Below, piece after piece: positions 51,777 to 60,913 of a stretch of DNA of 64,000 nt. Source of the stretch: Prosthecodimorpha staleyi (GTDB taxonomy: Bacteria > Pseudomonadota > Alphaproteobacteria > Rhizobiales > Ancalomicrobiaceae); the NCBI RefSeq assembly GCF_018729455.1, contig NZ_JAHHZF010000005.1, positions 1-64,000 of the forward strand. The letters are read 5' to 3'. Made by a program: the position numbers and the translations under genes. Every line of letters begins with the position of its first letter. Position 1 is the stretch's first letter. The notes below the pieces were generated by a model that was given only the letters and a program-made list of their open reading frames with translations, was not told the DNA's origin and did not search any database.

Positions 51777-52617
51777 AGCGCTTGCGACTCCAGGCCTGGA
51801 TCAGGTTGATGACGAGCAGCATCGCGAAGGAGACGAGCAGCATGATCAGCGCGATGCCGGTCGCCCCGCGATAGTCGAACTCCTCGAGCTTGATCACGAT
51901 GAGGAGCGGCGCGATCTCCGACACGTAGGGCATGTTGCCGGCGATGAAGATGACCGAGCCGTATTCGCCGACGCCGCGCGCGAAGGCGAGCGCGAAGCCG
52001 GTCAGCACGGCCGGCAGCAGCGGCGGCAGCAGGACGCGGACGACGGTTTGCAGCCGGCTTGCCCCGAGCGTGGCCGAGGCCTCCTCGATCTCCCGGTCGA
52101 GTTCCTGCATCAGAGGCTGGACGGTACGAACCACGAAGGGCAGCCCGACGAAGACCAGCGCGACCATGATGCCGAGCGGCGTATAGGCGACCTTGATGCC
52201 GTGGGGTTCGAGCAGGGCGCCGACCCAGCCGTTGCCGGCATAGAGCGCGGCGAGCGCGATGCCGGCGACCGCGGTCGGCAGCGCGAAGGGCAGATCGACC
52301 GCGGCGTCGACCAGAGCACGGCCGGGAAATTCGTAGCGGACCAGCACCCAGGCGACCAGGACGCCGAAGATCGCGTTGATCAGGGCCGCCGCGAAGGCGA
52401 CTCCGAAGGAGATCTTCAGTGCCGCCAGCACGCGCGCGTCGAACGCGATCTTCAGGAGCCCGTCGACGCCGAGGCCGGCGGCCTTCAGCGCCAGCGCGCC
52501 GAGCGGGATCAGCACGATCAGGCTCAGATAGACGAGCGTGAAGCCGATCGACAGGCCGAAACCCGGCAGGACGCCGGGTCCGGAGGTCCTGCGGCCAAGG
52601 ACGAGAGCCTGTGCCAT
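51763..52617 (-). CDS. cysT: Sulfate ABC transporter permease CysT (CysU)
   Basis: Predicted 284-residue inner-membrane permease with six helices, partner of CysW. Typical blocks are FGLSIGFTLVYLSLIVLIPL at the start, VRYEFPGRALVDAAVDLPFA, LPTAVAGIALAALY, EASATLGASRLQTVVRVLLPPL (EAA loop) and GEYGSVIFIAGNMPY. I chose the ATG at 52617, seven bases after the sbp stop; the frame is open upstream, but that part overlaps sbp and has no family resemblance. It overlaps cysW by 14 bases. Confidence 0.95.
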   Translation of the reverse strand: MAQALVLGRRTSGPGVLPGFGLSIGFTLVYLSLIVLIPLGALALKAAGLGVDGLLKIAFDARVLAALKISFGVAFAAALINAIFGVLVAWVLVRYEFPGRALVDAAVDLPFALPTAVAGIALAALYAGNGWVGALLEPHGIKVAYTPLGIMVALVFVGLPFVVRTVQPLMQELDREIEEASATLGASRLQTVVRVLLPPLLPAVLTGFALAFARGVGEYGSVIFIAGNMPYVSEIAPLLIVIKLEEFDYRGATGIALIMLLVSFAMLLVINLIQAWSRKRYGHV

Positions 52618-52624
52618 GGCGGGC

Positions 52625-53743
52625 TCAGGACTTCGGCTTGTAGAGCTGGTCGAAGGTGCCGCCGTCACCGAAATGCTCGGGCTGCGCCTTGGCCCATCCG
52701 CCGAAATCCCGGTCGATGGTGACGAGCTTCAGCTTGGGGAAGGCGTCGACGAGTTCCTTGGCGACCACTTCAGGACGGCTCGGCCGGTAATGGTGCTTGG
52801 CGGCGATCTGCTGGCCCTTGTCGGAATAGAGGAACTGGAGATAGGCCTCGGCCGCCTTGCGGGTGCCCTTGCGGTCGACATTGGCGTCGACGACGGCGAC
52901 CGGCGGCTCGGCCAGGATCGAGATCGACGGGACCACGATCTCGAACTTGTCGGCGCCGAACTCGTCGAACACCAGGAAGGCCTCGTTCTCCCAGGCGAGC
53001 AGCACGTCGCCGAGATTGCGCTGCGCGAAAGAGGTCGTCGCGCCGCGCGCACCGGTATCGAGGACGGGCACATTCTTGAAGAGCGCGGTGATGTAGTCGC
53101 GCACCTTGGCCTCGTCGCCATATTTCTGCTGGGCATAGGCCCAGGCGGCCAGATAGTTCCAGCGCGCGCCGCCCGAGGTCTTCGGGTTCGGCGTGATGAC
53201 GCCGATGCCGGGCTTGACCAGATCGTCCCAGTCCTTGATCGCCTTCGGGTTGCCCTTGCGGACCAGGAACACGATGGTCGACGCATAGGGGGCGGAATTG
53301 TTCGGCAGGCGCTTCTGCCATTCGGCCGGCAGCAGCTTGGCCTCGCGGGCGATGGCGTCGATGTCGGCCGACAGGGCCAGCGTCACCACGTCGGCGTCGA
53401 GGCCGTCGATGACCGAGCGGGCCTGCTTGCCGGAACCGCCATGGGAGGCGCGGATCGTCAGGGTCTCGCCGGTCTTGCCCTTCCACTCCGCCGCGAAGGC
53501 CGCGTTCACGTCCTTGTAGAGTTCGCGGGTCGGATCGTAGGAAACGTTGAGCAGCGTCGTCGACTGCGCCCGGGCCTGCACGGCGACCCCGGCCACGACC
53601 GCGAAGGCCGCGCCGATCAGCGCCCAGTCGACGACCCGGCGCCACAGCCGGGTGCGGCCGGTGCCGCGGCCCTGACGGGGATCACGGTAGGCGGCGGAAA
53701 GGCCCGCCGACGCGGTGTCGAGGTTCGAAGAAGCGGCGCTCAT
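52625..53743 (-). CDS. sbp: Periplasmic sulfate-binding protein
   Basis: Predicted 372-residue exported sulfate-binding protein. The N-terminus is longer than usual: about 35 polar residues precede the hydrophobic segment ([23 protein letters not shown]), so either a long signal peptide or a later start is used. The mature part has the Sbp/CysP features [65 protein letters not shown] and [10 protein letters not shown]. First gene of the sulfate import operon; GGGAGG precedes the ATG. Expression is probably raised under sulfur limitation, as in other bacteria, but no specific regulator site was proven. Confidence 0.93.
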   Translation of the reverse strand: MSAASSNLDTASAGLSAAYRDPRQGRGTGRTRLWRRVVDWALIGAAFAVVAGVAVQARAQSTTLLNVSYDPTRELYKDVNAAFAAEWKGKTGETLTIRASHGGSGKQARSVIDGLDADVVTLALSADIDAIAREAKLLPAEWQKRLPNNSAPYASTIVFLVRKGNPKAIKDWDDLVKPGIGVITPNPKTSGGARWNYLAAWAYAQQKYGDEAKVRDYITALFKNVPVLDTGARGATTSFAQRNLGDVLLAWENEAFLVFDEFGADKFEIVVPSISILAEPPVAVVDANVDRKGTRKAAEAYLQFLYSDKGQQIAAKHHYRPSRPEVVAKELVDAFPKLKLVTIDRDFGGWAKAQPEHFGDGGTFDQLYKPKS

Positions 53744-53798
53744 GGGGACCTCCCGGTTCGTTCATGGCGTGTTAATCTCGACTTATCTGGTCGGCTTT

Positions 53799-53817
53799 GT
53801 CAATTCCGTTGATTGAC
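53799..53817. promoter_or_regulatory. Inverted repeat upstream of sbp
   Basis: GTCAAT-TCCGTTG-ATTGAC, a 6-7-6 inverted repeat 56 bases upstream of the sbp start, of the spacing seen for LysR-type regulator sites. It may mark sulfur-dependent control of the operon. Role inferred. Confidence 0.4.
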
Positions 53818-54004
53818 CTCAAAAAGGAATGCAGTTCTCCGAAACTGGCCTCCGGATGGGCCTTCATTCCGCATCCTGGCGCGAGCCCACCCTCCCGAAG
53901 CCGGCTTTTCGGCGCCAAACCGCCATTTTTCACGTCGGGCCGACGCCATTGCGGCCAGCCCCGGCGGCGCTATCGCTGCCCCAGCACCCGACGACGATTT
54001 TCTA
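53818..54004. other. Divergent intergenic region, no gene seen
   Basis: Between the sulfate operon and the sugar-type importer; no coding frame that looks like protein. An AT-richer part near 53818-53850 may hold a promoter. Confidence 0.35.
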
Positions 54005-54015
54005 TTGTCTGACAA
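54005..54015. promoter_or_regulatory. GntR-type site TTGTCTGACAA
   Basis: Perfect 5-1-5 inverted repeat of the TTGT/ACAA class used by FCD-type GntR regulators, 110 bases before the start of the ABC binding-protein gene. It may be the operator of this operon, whose regulator is not in the neighbourhood. Confidence 0.45.
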
Positions 54016-54125
54016 GTCGTTCGGTGTTCAGAATGCCCACCGACGGTTCGACGCGGCGACAGGGTCGCGAACGGGTCGCGCGATGACAAAATGGCCAACG
54101 AGCCCCATTGTTTCGGGAGGAATTC

Positions 54126-55454
54126 ATGTTCGGACAGGGACTGACGCGGCGCGATCTTCTGATCGGCACCGCAGCCGCCGGCACGCTCGGATTCGGCGCC
54201 ATCGCGCCGGCGCGTGCGGACGTGAACTGGAAGAAATTCGCCGGCACCGAGATCGGCGTGAACCTGATCAAGAGCCCGCGCGGCGATCTCCTGACCAAAT
54301 ACGAGAAGGAATTCACGGACCTGACCGGCATCAAGGTCTCGTCCGAGATGGCGCCGGAGCAGCAGCAACGCCAGAAGCTGGTGATCGAGCTGTCGTCCGG
54401 CAAGCCGAGCTTCGACGTCTGCCACATCAGCTATCACGTGCAGAAGCGTCAGTTCGAGCGGGCCGGCTGGCTCGCCGACCTGTCCAAGTTCATGAAAGAC
54501 CCGACGCTGACCGGCGCCGACCTGGTCGAGAGCGACTTCTCGGCCGCCGGCCTGCTCTACTCGAAGAACGACAAGGGCGAGATGCACTCGCTGCCCTGGT
54601 CGGTCGACTATTTCATCATCTATTGGAACAAGGATCTCTTCGCCAAGAAGAACCTGACCTTCCCGAGCACGCTCGACGAGCTGGTCAAGACCGCCGAGGC
54701 TCTGACCGATCCCAAGGAAGGCACCTTCGGCTTCGTCTGCCGCGGCCTGCGCAACGCCAACCTGCCGCCCTACATGAACCTGCTGCTCGCCCATGGCGGC
54801 GATGCTTTGGATGCCAAGGGCAACCTGGCGACCGACAGCGCCGAGGCGATCGCTGCGGCGAAAATGTACCAGACGCTGCTGACCAAATACGCCCCTCCCG
54901 GCGTCGCCGGCTTCAACTGGATGGAATGCCAGGCGGCCTTCATGCAGGGCAAGGTCGGCATGTGGCTCGACGGCGTCGGCTTCGCCCCGCCGCTCGAAGA
55001 CCCGACCAAGTCGCGCATCGTCGGCAAGGTCGGCTATGCGGTCGTCCCGGTCGGACCGAAGGCGCAGGCCTCCTGCACCTATGGCGACGGCATCGCCGTG
55101 ACCGAAAGCTCGACCAAGAAGGAAGCCGCCTATCTCTATTGCCAATGGGCCGTGTCCAAGCTGATGGGCGCGCGTCTGTTGCAGACCGGCGGCGGCGTGC
55201 CCTTCCGCAACTCGATCCTGAACGATCCGAACGTGCGGGAGGGCGTCAAGTTCCCGCCCGCCTGGCTCGATTCGGTGATCGGATCGTCCAAGGTCTCGAA
55301 GCTCGGCTTGCCGGTCATCGTGCCGGTGGCGGAATTCCGCGACACGATCGGCACCGGCCTGACGGCCCTGCTGTCCGGCGGCGACCCGGCGACCGAACTG
55401 AAGAAGGCGACCGACGCCTTCCGGCCGATCCTCGAGCGCAGCGAGAAGGGCTGA
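54126..55454 (+). CDS. Sugar-type ABC transporter substrate-binding protein (family 1)
   Basis: Predicted 442-residue periplasmic binding protein of extracellular family 1. A Tat-type signal (TRRDLLIGTAAAGTLGFGAIAPARA, about residues 7-31) leads into the mature protein. The fold is indicated by LLTKYEKEFTDLTGIKVSSE, FDVCHISYHVQKRQFERAGWLADLS and QAAFMQGKVGMWLDGVGFA, typical of sugar, polyol or glycerol-3-phosphate binding proteins. The ATG at 54126 is preceded by GGGAGGA. First gene of the import operon; the ligand cannot be told. Confidence 0.9.
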   Translation: MFGQGLTRRDLLIGTAAAGTLGFGAIAPARADVNWKKFAGTEIGVNLIKSPRGDLLTKYEKEFTDLTGIKVSSEMAPEQQQRQKLVIELSSGKPSFDVCHISYHVQKRQFERAGWLADLSKFMKDPTLTGADLVESDFSAAGLLYSKNDKGEMHSLPWSVDYFIIYWNKDLFAKKNLTFPSTLDELVKTAEALTDPKEGTFGFVCRGLRNANLPPYMNLLLAHGGDALDAKGNLATDSAEAIAAAKMYQTLLTKYAPPGVAGFNWMECQAAFMQGKVGMWLDGVGFAPPLEDPTKSRIVGKVGYAVVPVGPKAQASCTYGDGIAVTESSTKKEAAYLYCQWAVSKLMGARLLQTGGGVPFRNSILNDPNVREGVKFPPAWLDSVIGSSKVSKLGLPVIVPVAEFRDTIGTGLTALLSGGDPATELKKATDAFRPILERSEKG

Positions 55455-55464
55455 GCCCGATACC

Positions 55465-56424
55465 ATGAACGAGGCAAGCCTCGGGCAAGCCGCCGCAGCG
55501 CAAGCTGCGGCGGCCTCCTCGACCATGGGGAAGGCCGGACGCCCACCGGCCTGGACGGGTGGCTACTGGCCGTTCGTGCTTCCGGCCGTGGTCGTCGTTC
55601 TGGCCGTGATCCTGTTCCCCTGGGTCTTCACCATCTGGATGAGCGGCCAGGAGTGGAAGCTCGGCCAGGGATCCAGCTTCGTCGGTCTGGCCAACTACTG
55701 GCGCATGACCGGCGACGACCGCTTCATCGAATCCTTCTGGCACACGCTGTCCTACACGGCGCTGTCGGTGATCCTGCCGATCCTGGTCGGCACCGCCGCC
55801 GCGGTGGTGTTCAACGAGCGCTTCATGGGCCGCGGCGTGCTGCGCGCGCTGTTCGTCCTGCCCATGATGGCGACCCCGGTCGCGATCGCGCTGGTCTGGA
55901 CGATGATGTTCCACCCCCAGCTCGGCGTGCTCAACTATCTCCTCTCGCTGGTCGGCATCCCGCCCCAGCTCTGGGTGTTCCATCCCGGCTCGGTGATCCC
56001 CTCGCTGGTCCTGGTCGAGACCTGGCAATGGTCGCCGCTGGTCATGCTGATCGTGCTCGGCGGGCTGTCGTCAATCCCGACCGAGCCCTACGAGAGTGCG
56101 GTGATCGACGGCGCCTCGCGCTGGCAGCTTCTGCGCCACATCACCCTGCCGATGGTCGCGCCCTTCATCATGGTGGCGGCGCTGATCCGCACCATCGACG
56201 CGGTCAAGAGCTTCGACATCATCTTCGCCATCACGCAGGGCGGCCCAGGCACGGCGTCTGAGACCATCAACCTCTACCTCTACAGCGTGGCCTTCGCCTA
56301 TTACGACATCGGCTACGGCTCGGCGATCGCGGTTATCTTCTTCGGCCTCGTCGTCGCCCTGTCGGTGCTGATGGTCTGGCTGCGCCAGCGCACGCAATGG
56401 TCGGAAGCGGGAGCGGCGGCATGA
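55465..56424 (+). CDS. Sugar-type ABC transporter permease 1 (MalF/UgpA type)
   Basis: Predicted 319-residue inner-membrane permease with six helices, preceded by an Ala-rich start of about 30 residues. YWPFVLPAVVVVLAVILFPWVFTIWMS is the first helix. The EAA loop is EPYESAVIDGASRWQLLRHITLPMV, and the region FDIIFAITQGGPGTASETINLYLY is a hallmark of the carbohydrate uptake CUT1 family. It ends in a four-base overlap with the second permease gene. Confidence 0.93.
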   Translation: MNEASLGQAAAAQAAAASSTMGKAGRPPAWTGGYWPFVLPAVVVVLAVILFPWVFTIWMSGQEWKLGQGSSFVGLANYWRMTGDDRFIESFWHTLSYTALSVILPILVGTAAAVVFNERFMGRGVLRALFVLPMMATPVAIALVWTMMFHPQLGVLNYLLSLVGIPPQLWVFHPGSVIPSLVLVETWQWSPLVMLIVLGGLSSIPTEPYESAVIDGASRWQLLRHITLPMVAPFIMVAALIRTIDAVKSFDIIFAITQGGPGTASETINLYLYSVAFAYYDIGYGSAIAVIFFGLVVALSVLMVWLRQRTQWSEAGAAA

Positions 56425-57245
56425 GCCTGAAGGCGATCCTCGACCGCACCCTGCTCTGGGTCTGCGTCTTCCTGCTGGTCTCTCCGGCCGTGCTGTTCTT
56501 CGTCTGGATGATCTCGCTGTCGCTCAAGTATGAGATCGACAACGGCGCCTATCCACCGATCCTCATTCCGGAAACCGTCGCCTGGCGGAACTATGGCGAG
56601 GTCCTGGAGTCCAACCGCTTCGGCACCTATTTCATCAATTCGATCCTGGTCACCGGTGCGGCGACCCTGATCGGGCTGATCGTCGGCGTGCCGGCCGGCT
56701 ACGGCCTCGCCCGCATGAAGGCGCGGCGCACCGCCATGCTGATCCTGATCGCGCGCATGACGCCGGGTCTCTCCTACCTGATCCCGCTCTTCCTGTTGTT
56801 CCGCTGGATGGGGATCATGGGCACACTCTGGCCGCAGATCATCATCCATCTGGTGCTGACCGTGCCGATCGTGATCTGGATCATGATCAGCTACTTCGAG
56901 ACCACCCCGATGGAGCTCGAGGAGGCCGCGCTGATCGACGGGGCGACGCGCTGGGAGGTGTTCCGCCACGTCGCGCTGCCGATCGCAAAGCCGGGCGTGG
57001 TCGTCGCCATGATCCTGGCGGTGATCTTCTCCTGGAACAATTTCGTCTTCGGCATCGTGCTCGCCGGCCGCGAGACCCGGACGCTGCCGGTCGCGGTCTA
57101 CAACATGATCTCCTACGACCAGGTCAGCTGGGGCCCGCTCGCCGCCGCCGCCCTGATCGTGACGCTGCCGGTGCTGGTGGTGACCCTGATCGCCCAGCGC
57201 CAGATTGTCGCCGGCCTGACAGCGGGTGCCGTCAAGGGCGGCTGA
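56421..57245 (+). CDS. Sugar-type ABC transporter permease 2 (MalG/UgpE type)
   Basis: Predicted 274-residue inner-membrane permease. The MalG-type features are NYGEVLESNRFGTYFINSILVTG, PAGYGLARMKARRTAM, MTPGLSYLIPLFLLFRWMGI and the EAA loop PMELEEAALIDGATRWEVFRHVALPIA, with FSWNNFVFGIVLAG after it. The start is set by the ATGA overlap with the first permease. No ATPase gene of the MsmK/UgpC type follows; the next gene is a ketopantoate-reductase-like enzyme, so the importer must borrow an ATPase from elsewhere. Confidence 0.93.
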   Translation: MSLKAILDRTLLWVCVFLLVSPAVLFFVWMISLSLKYEIDNGAYPPILIPETVAWRNYGEVLESNRFGTYFINSILVTGAATLIGLIVGVPAGYGLARMKARRTAMLILIARMTPGLSYLIPLFLLFRWMGIMGTLWPQIIIHLVLTVPIVIWIMISYFETTPMELEEAALIDGATRWEVFRHVALPIAKPGVVVAMILAVIFSWNNFVFGIVLAGRETRTLPVAVYNMISYDQVSWGPLAAAALIVTLPVLVVTLIAQRQIVAGLTAGAVKGG

Positions 57246-57344
57246 AGCCCGCCGCGCCCGCGCCCGCTCATCACGGCCGCGCGCCCCGCCGGCCGTTCGT
57301 CGGGTTGCGTTGCACCGGCCCCCCGTGTGTGCGACCAAACCAAC

Positions 57345-57386
57345 GGACGGATCGATCAGGACGGGTCGATCCGGACGGATCGATGA
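57345..57386 (+). repeat. Three 14-bp tandem repeats before a ribosome site
   Basis: GGACGGATCGATCA, GGACGGGTCGATCC and GGACGGATCGATGA follow each other without spacing at 57345-57386. A degenerate fourth copy, GGAGGATCGAC, contains the Shine-Dalgarno of the next gene. Number of copies could vary between strains; effect on translation unknown. Confidence 0.7.
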
Positions 57387-57397
57387 GGAGGATCGAC

Positions 57398-58315
57398 ATG
57401 CGTATCGCCATCATGGGAACCGGCGGGGTCGGCGGCTTTTTCGGCGCGAAGCTGGCAGCCTCGGGAGCTGACGTGACCTTCATCGCGCGCGGCGCGCATG
57501 GCGCGGCCATCGCCGAGCGCGGCCTGACCATCGACAGCCCGGCCCATCCGGTCGCGGGCCTCGCCGTCAGGGTCACCGACGACCCGGCCAGGGTCGGCCC
57601 GGTCGATGTCGTGATGGTCGCCGTCAAGCTCTGGGATACTGCCGCCGCAGCCGAACAACTGCGCCCCATGGTAGGGCCGGATACGGTGGTGATCTCCTTC
57701 CAGAACGGCATCGAGGCCGGCCCGCTCCTGCAGGCGGCGCTCGGGCCAGCGCATGTCGCTGGCGGCGTCGCCCATATCAGCGCCACGATCGCGGCACCGG
57801 GCGTGATCCGTCAGGTCGGCAGCCTCGCGCGGATCATCTTCGGCGCCTTCGGCGGCGGCACAGACCCGCGGCTCGCAGCCTTTTCGGAAGCGTGCCGGGC
57901 GGCCGGGATCGAGCACACGCTGTCGCCCGACATCGACCGCGCCATCTGGGAGAAGTTCGTCTTCCTGTCGGCCTTCAGCGCCATCACGGCGCTGACCCGC
58001 AAGCCGATCGGCGACATCCGTACCGACGCGGATCTGCGCGCCTTCCTTCGCGATGCCGCGTCGGAGACCGCCGCCGTCGCCCGGGCGGGCGGCGTGGCGA
58101 TCGCGCCCGAGCAGGTCGACAAGGTGCTGGCGGCGGCCGACAACCTGCCGGCGGCCACGCGCGCTTCGATGGCGCACGACCTGGAACGCGGCGCCCGGCT
58201 GGAACTGCCCTGGCTGTCCGGCACGGTGGTCAAGCTCGGCGCCGAACTCGGCGTACCGACCCCCGTCCACCGCGCCGTCTGGTGTGCCCTGAAGCTCCAC
58301 GCGGGCGGCCGCTAA
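57398..58315 (+). CDS. Ketopantoate reductase-family protein (PanE/ApbA)
   Basis: Predicted 305-residue cytosolic NADPH-dependent reductase. It has the Rossmann motif MRIAIMGTGGVGGFFGAKLA, the conserved Lys and Asn segments (VMVAVKLWDT; ISFQNGIEAGP) and the C-terminal catalytic Lys in IWEKFVFLSAFSAITALTRKPIG. The length fits 2-dehydropantoate 2-reductase. Being next to a transporter operon, it may instead reduce a 2-keto acid from the imported compound; such paralogues are common. The ATG at 57398 has GAGGAGG eleven bases upstream, itself embedded in a short tandem repeat. Confidence 0.85.
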   Translation: MRIAIMGTGGVGGFFGAKLAASGADVTFIARGAHGAAIAERGLTIDSPAHPVAGLAVRVTDDPARVGPVDVVMVAVKLWDTAAAAEQLRPMVGPDTVVISFQNGIEAGPLLQAALGPAHVAGGVAHISATIAAPGVIRQVGSLARIIFGAFGGGTDPRLAAFSEACRAAGIEHTLSPDIDRAIWEKFVFLSAFSAITALTRKPIGDIRTDADLRAFLRDAASETAAVARAGGVAIAPEQVDKVLAAADNLPAATRASMAHDLERGARLELPWLSGTVVKLGAELGVPTPVHRAVWCALKLHAGGR

Positions 58316-58334
58316 GGCGGCGAGTCGAGGCGAT

Positions 58335-58412
58335 TGGGCCTGACGGCAGGCGATGCACCCGGTGCCGGGGTCGACGCACTTGCGGGGCGCCGGCTTGCCG
58401 TCGGCCCAGCAG
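58335..58412. terminator. Long-range stem between convergent genes
   Basis: GGGCCTGACGGCA and TGCCGTCGGCCC can pair over a loop of about 50 bases, with one bulged T. It lies between the convergent PanE-like and epimerase genes. A termination role is possible only. Confidence 0.3.
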
Positions 58413-58423
58413 GCCCTCGCCCG

Positions 58424-59446
58424 TCAGGCGCCCTCGACTGCGGCGCTGTATTCGGTCCGGAACCAGTCGACGAAATGGTGGGCGCCCTCGGCGACCGGGG
58501 TCGACGGGAGATAGCCGGTCAGCCGCTCGAGAAGATCGGGCGCGCAATAGGTGCGCGGCACGTCGCCGGGCTGCATCGGCAGGAGGCGCGTCTCGGCCTT
58601 CCGACCGATCGCCGCCTCGATCGCGGCGACGAAGTCCATCAACCCGATCGGCCGGCCGCTGCCGATATTGACCACCCGGAACGGCGCGATCGGCGACAGA
58701 CCGGCCTCGGCGGCCGCAGACAGATCCGCCGGCAAGGCTGGCGCGAGCGGGATGAGGCGGACGATCGCCTCGATCAGGTCGTCTATATAGGTGAAGTCGC
58801 GCTGCATGCGGCCTTCGCCGTAGAGGTCGATCGGCTCGCCCTTCAGGATCGCGTCGGTGAAGCGGAACATCGCCATGTCGGGCCGGCCCCAGGGGCCGTA
58901 GACGGTGAAGAAGCGGAAGGCGGTCGTCGGCACGCCGTGGATATGGGCCTGCGAATGGGCCATCGCCTCCATGGATTTTTTGGTCGCCGCATAGAGCGAC
59001 ATCGGCTCGTCGGCGCGGTCGGTTTCCGAGAACGGCACCTTGGCGTTGGCGCCATAGACCGAACTGGTCGAGGCGAGCAGCAGGTGACCCGGCCGCGCCT
59101 GCCGGCAGATGTCGAGCAGGTTCCAGCTGCCGACCAGATTGGAGGCGATATAGGCACCCGGATTGTCGATGCTGTGGCGCACGCCGGCCTGGGCGGCGAG
59201 ATGGATCACGACCTCGGGGTCCGACGCCTCGACGGCCCGCTCCAGGGCCTCGCGATCCTCCAGCATGCCGGTGACGCCGATGAAGCCCGGCGCCCGCGCC
59301 AGGATCGCCGACCGGGCGCGCTTCAGGCGCAGGTCGTAATAGGCGGTCATCCCGTCATAGCCGGTCACCACATGGCCCTCGCCGAGCAGGCGACGGGCCA
59401 GATGGAAGCCGATGAAGCCGGCCGTTCCGGTAATGAAGACCCTCAT
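58424..59446 (-). CDS. UDP-glucuronate 4-epimerase-like NAD-dependent epimerase
   Basis: Predicted 340-residue extended short-chain dehydrogenase that interconverts UDP-glucuronate and UDP-galacturonate for surface polysaccharide. It has the NAD motif [37 protein letters not shown] (catalytic Ser region), [15 protein letters not shown] (YxxxK, the active Tyr and Lys) and [19 protein letters not shown], the signature of LpsL/CapI-type UDP-glucuronate epimerases. It overlaps the UDP-glucose dehydrogenase gene by four bases, so substrate supply and use are made together. Confidence 0.9.
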   Translation of the reverse strand: MRVFITGTAGFIGFHLARRLLGEGHVVTGYDGMTAYYDLRLKRARSAILARAPGFIGVTGMLEDREALERAVEASDPEVVIHLAAQAGVRHSIDNPGAYIASNLVGSWNLLDICRQARPGHLLLASTSSVYGANAKVPFSETDRADEPMSLYAATKKSMEAMAHSQAHIHGVPTTAFRFFTVYGPWGRPDMAMFRFTDAILKGEPIDLYGEGRMQRDFTYIDDLIEAIVRLIPLAPALPADLSAAAEAGLSPIAPFRVVNIGSGRPIGLMDFVAAIEAAIGRKAETRLLPMQPGDVPRTYCAPDLLERLTGYLPSTPVAEGAHHFVDWFRTEYSAAVEGA

Positions 59447-60789
59447 TCGGCCGCCTGGACCAAGGAGCCCTCTTCGAGACTGACCGACGAGCGGCCGATG
59501 CTGACATAGGTGAAGCCGTGGCCGACCACGTCGGCGCGGCGGTAGATGTTGCGCAGGTCGACCAGGATCGGCGCGCGCATGATCCGGGCGAGTTCCTTGA
59601 AGTCGAGCGCCCGGAAGGCGTCCCATTCGGTGATGATCACCAGGGCGTCGGCGTCGCGCGCCACGTCGTAGGGTCCGCTGCCGTAGTCGATCGACGGCAT
59701 CATCTCGCGGGCCGCGGCCATGCCCTGCGGATCGTAGGCGCGCACCACCGCGCCGGCATCCTGCAGCGCCTGCACGATCGCCAGCGACGGCGCCTCGCGC
59801 ATGTCGTCGGTGTTCGGCTTGAAGGTCAGTCCAAGCAGCGCCACGGTCTTGTCGCGCACCGAGCCGCCGCAGGCGGCGATCACCTTGCGGGCCATGGCGC
59901 GCTTGCGCTGGTCGTTGACCGCGTGGGTGGTCTCGATCAGCCGTAGCGGCGCCTCGTGATCCTGCGCGGTCTTGATCAGCGCCAGCGTGTCCTTCGGGAA
60001 GCAGGAGCCGCCGAAGCCCGGACCGGCATGCAGGAATTTCGAGCCGATGCGGTTGTCGAGGCCGATGCCGCGGGCGACCTGCTGCACGTCGGCGCCGACC
60101 TTCTCGCAGAGATCGGCCATCTCGTTGATGAAGGTGATCTTCATCGCCAGGAAGCCGTTGGCCGCATATTTGATCAGTTCGGAGGTCCGCCGGTCGGTGA
60201 ACAGCAGCGGCGCAGCGTTGAGGTAGAGCGGCCGGTAGACTTCCGACATGACGGGACGGGCGCGTTCGTCGTCGAGGCCGACGACGATCCGGTCCGGCCG
60301 CTTGAAGTCGGAGATCGCCGCCCCCTCACGCAGGAACTCGGGATTGGAGGCGACGGCAAAGTCGGCCGCGGGATTCTCTGCGCGCAGGATGCGCTCGACC
60401 TCGTCGCCGGTGCCGACCGGCACGGTCGATTTGGTCACCACCACGGTGAAGCCGCGCATCGCCCGGGCGATCTCGCGGGAGGCGCCGTAGACATAGGACA
60501 GATCGGCATGGCCGTCGCCCCGCCGCGCCGGCGTGCCGACGGCGATGAACACCACCGCGGCCTCGGCCACGGCAGCCGCAAGGTCGGTCGAGAAGGCGAG
60601 CCGGCCCGCGCGCATGTTGCTGGCGACCAGCTCCTCGAGGCCCGGCTCGTAGATCGGGATGCGGCCGGCGCGCAGCGCAACGATCTTCTCCGGGTCCTTG
60701 TCGACGCAGATCACGTCGTGACCGAAATCGGCCAGACAGGCGCCCGAGACCAGGCCGACATAGCCGGAACCGATCATCGCGATCTTCAT
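59443..60789 (-). CDS. ugd: UDP-glucose 6-dehydrogenase
   Basis: Predicted 448-residue cytosolic enzyme that oxidises UDP-glucose to UDP-glucuronate with two NAD. It has the Rossmann start [31 protein letters not shown]-type region ([15 protein letters not shown]), [11 protein letters not shown], and the catalytic Cys in [13 protein letters not shown]. The ATG at 60789 has GAGGAG nine bases upstream; an in-frame TTG two codons earlier is less likely. Next gene is the epimerase that uses its product. Confidence 0.96.
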   Translation of the reverse strand: MKIAMIGSGYVGLVSGACLADFGHDVICVDKDPEKIVALRAGRIPIYEPGLEELVASNMRAGRLAFSTDLAAAVAEAAVVFIAVGTPARRGDGHADLSYVYGASREIARAMRGFTVVVTKSTVPVGTGDEVERILRAENPAADFAVASNPEFLREGAAISDFKRPDRIVVGLDDERARPVMSEVYRPLYLNAAPLLFTDRRTSELIKYAANGFLAMKITFINEMADLCEKVGADVQQVARGIGLDNRIGSKFLHAGPGFGGSCFPKDTLALIKTAQDHEAPLRLIETTHAVNDQRKRAMARKVIAACGGSVRDKTVALLGLTFKPNTDDMREAPSLAIVQALQDAGAVVRAYDPQGMAAAREMMPSIDYGSGPYDVARDADALVIITEWDAFRALDFKELARIMRAPILVDLRNIYRRADVVGHGFTYVSIGRSSVSLEEGSLVQAAE

Positions 60790-60913
60790 ATGCAAAAACT
60801 CCTCTGCAATCCCATGCTCTTAGGCCGAAAATCCCACCGACGGCGCGGTGCACCATCGCTTGCCGATCCGGCGACAGCAACCCCGTATTTTCCCCCGGCA
60901 GAGGGCGGGGCCG

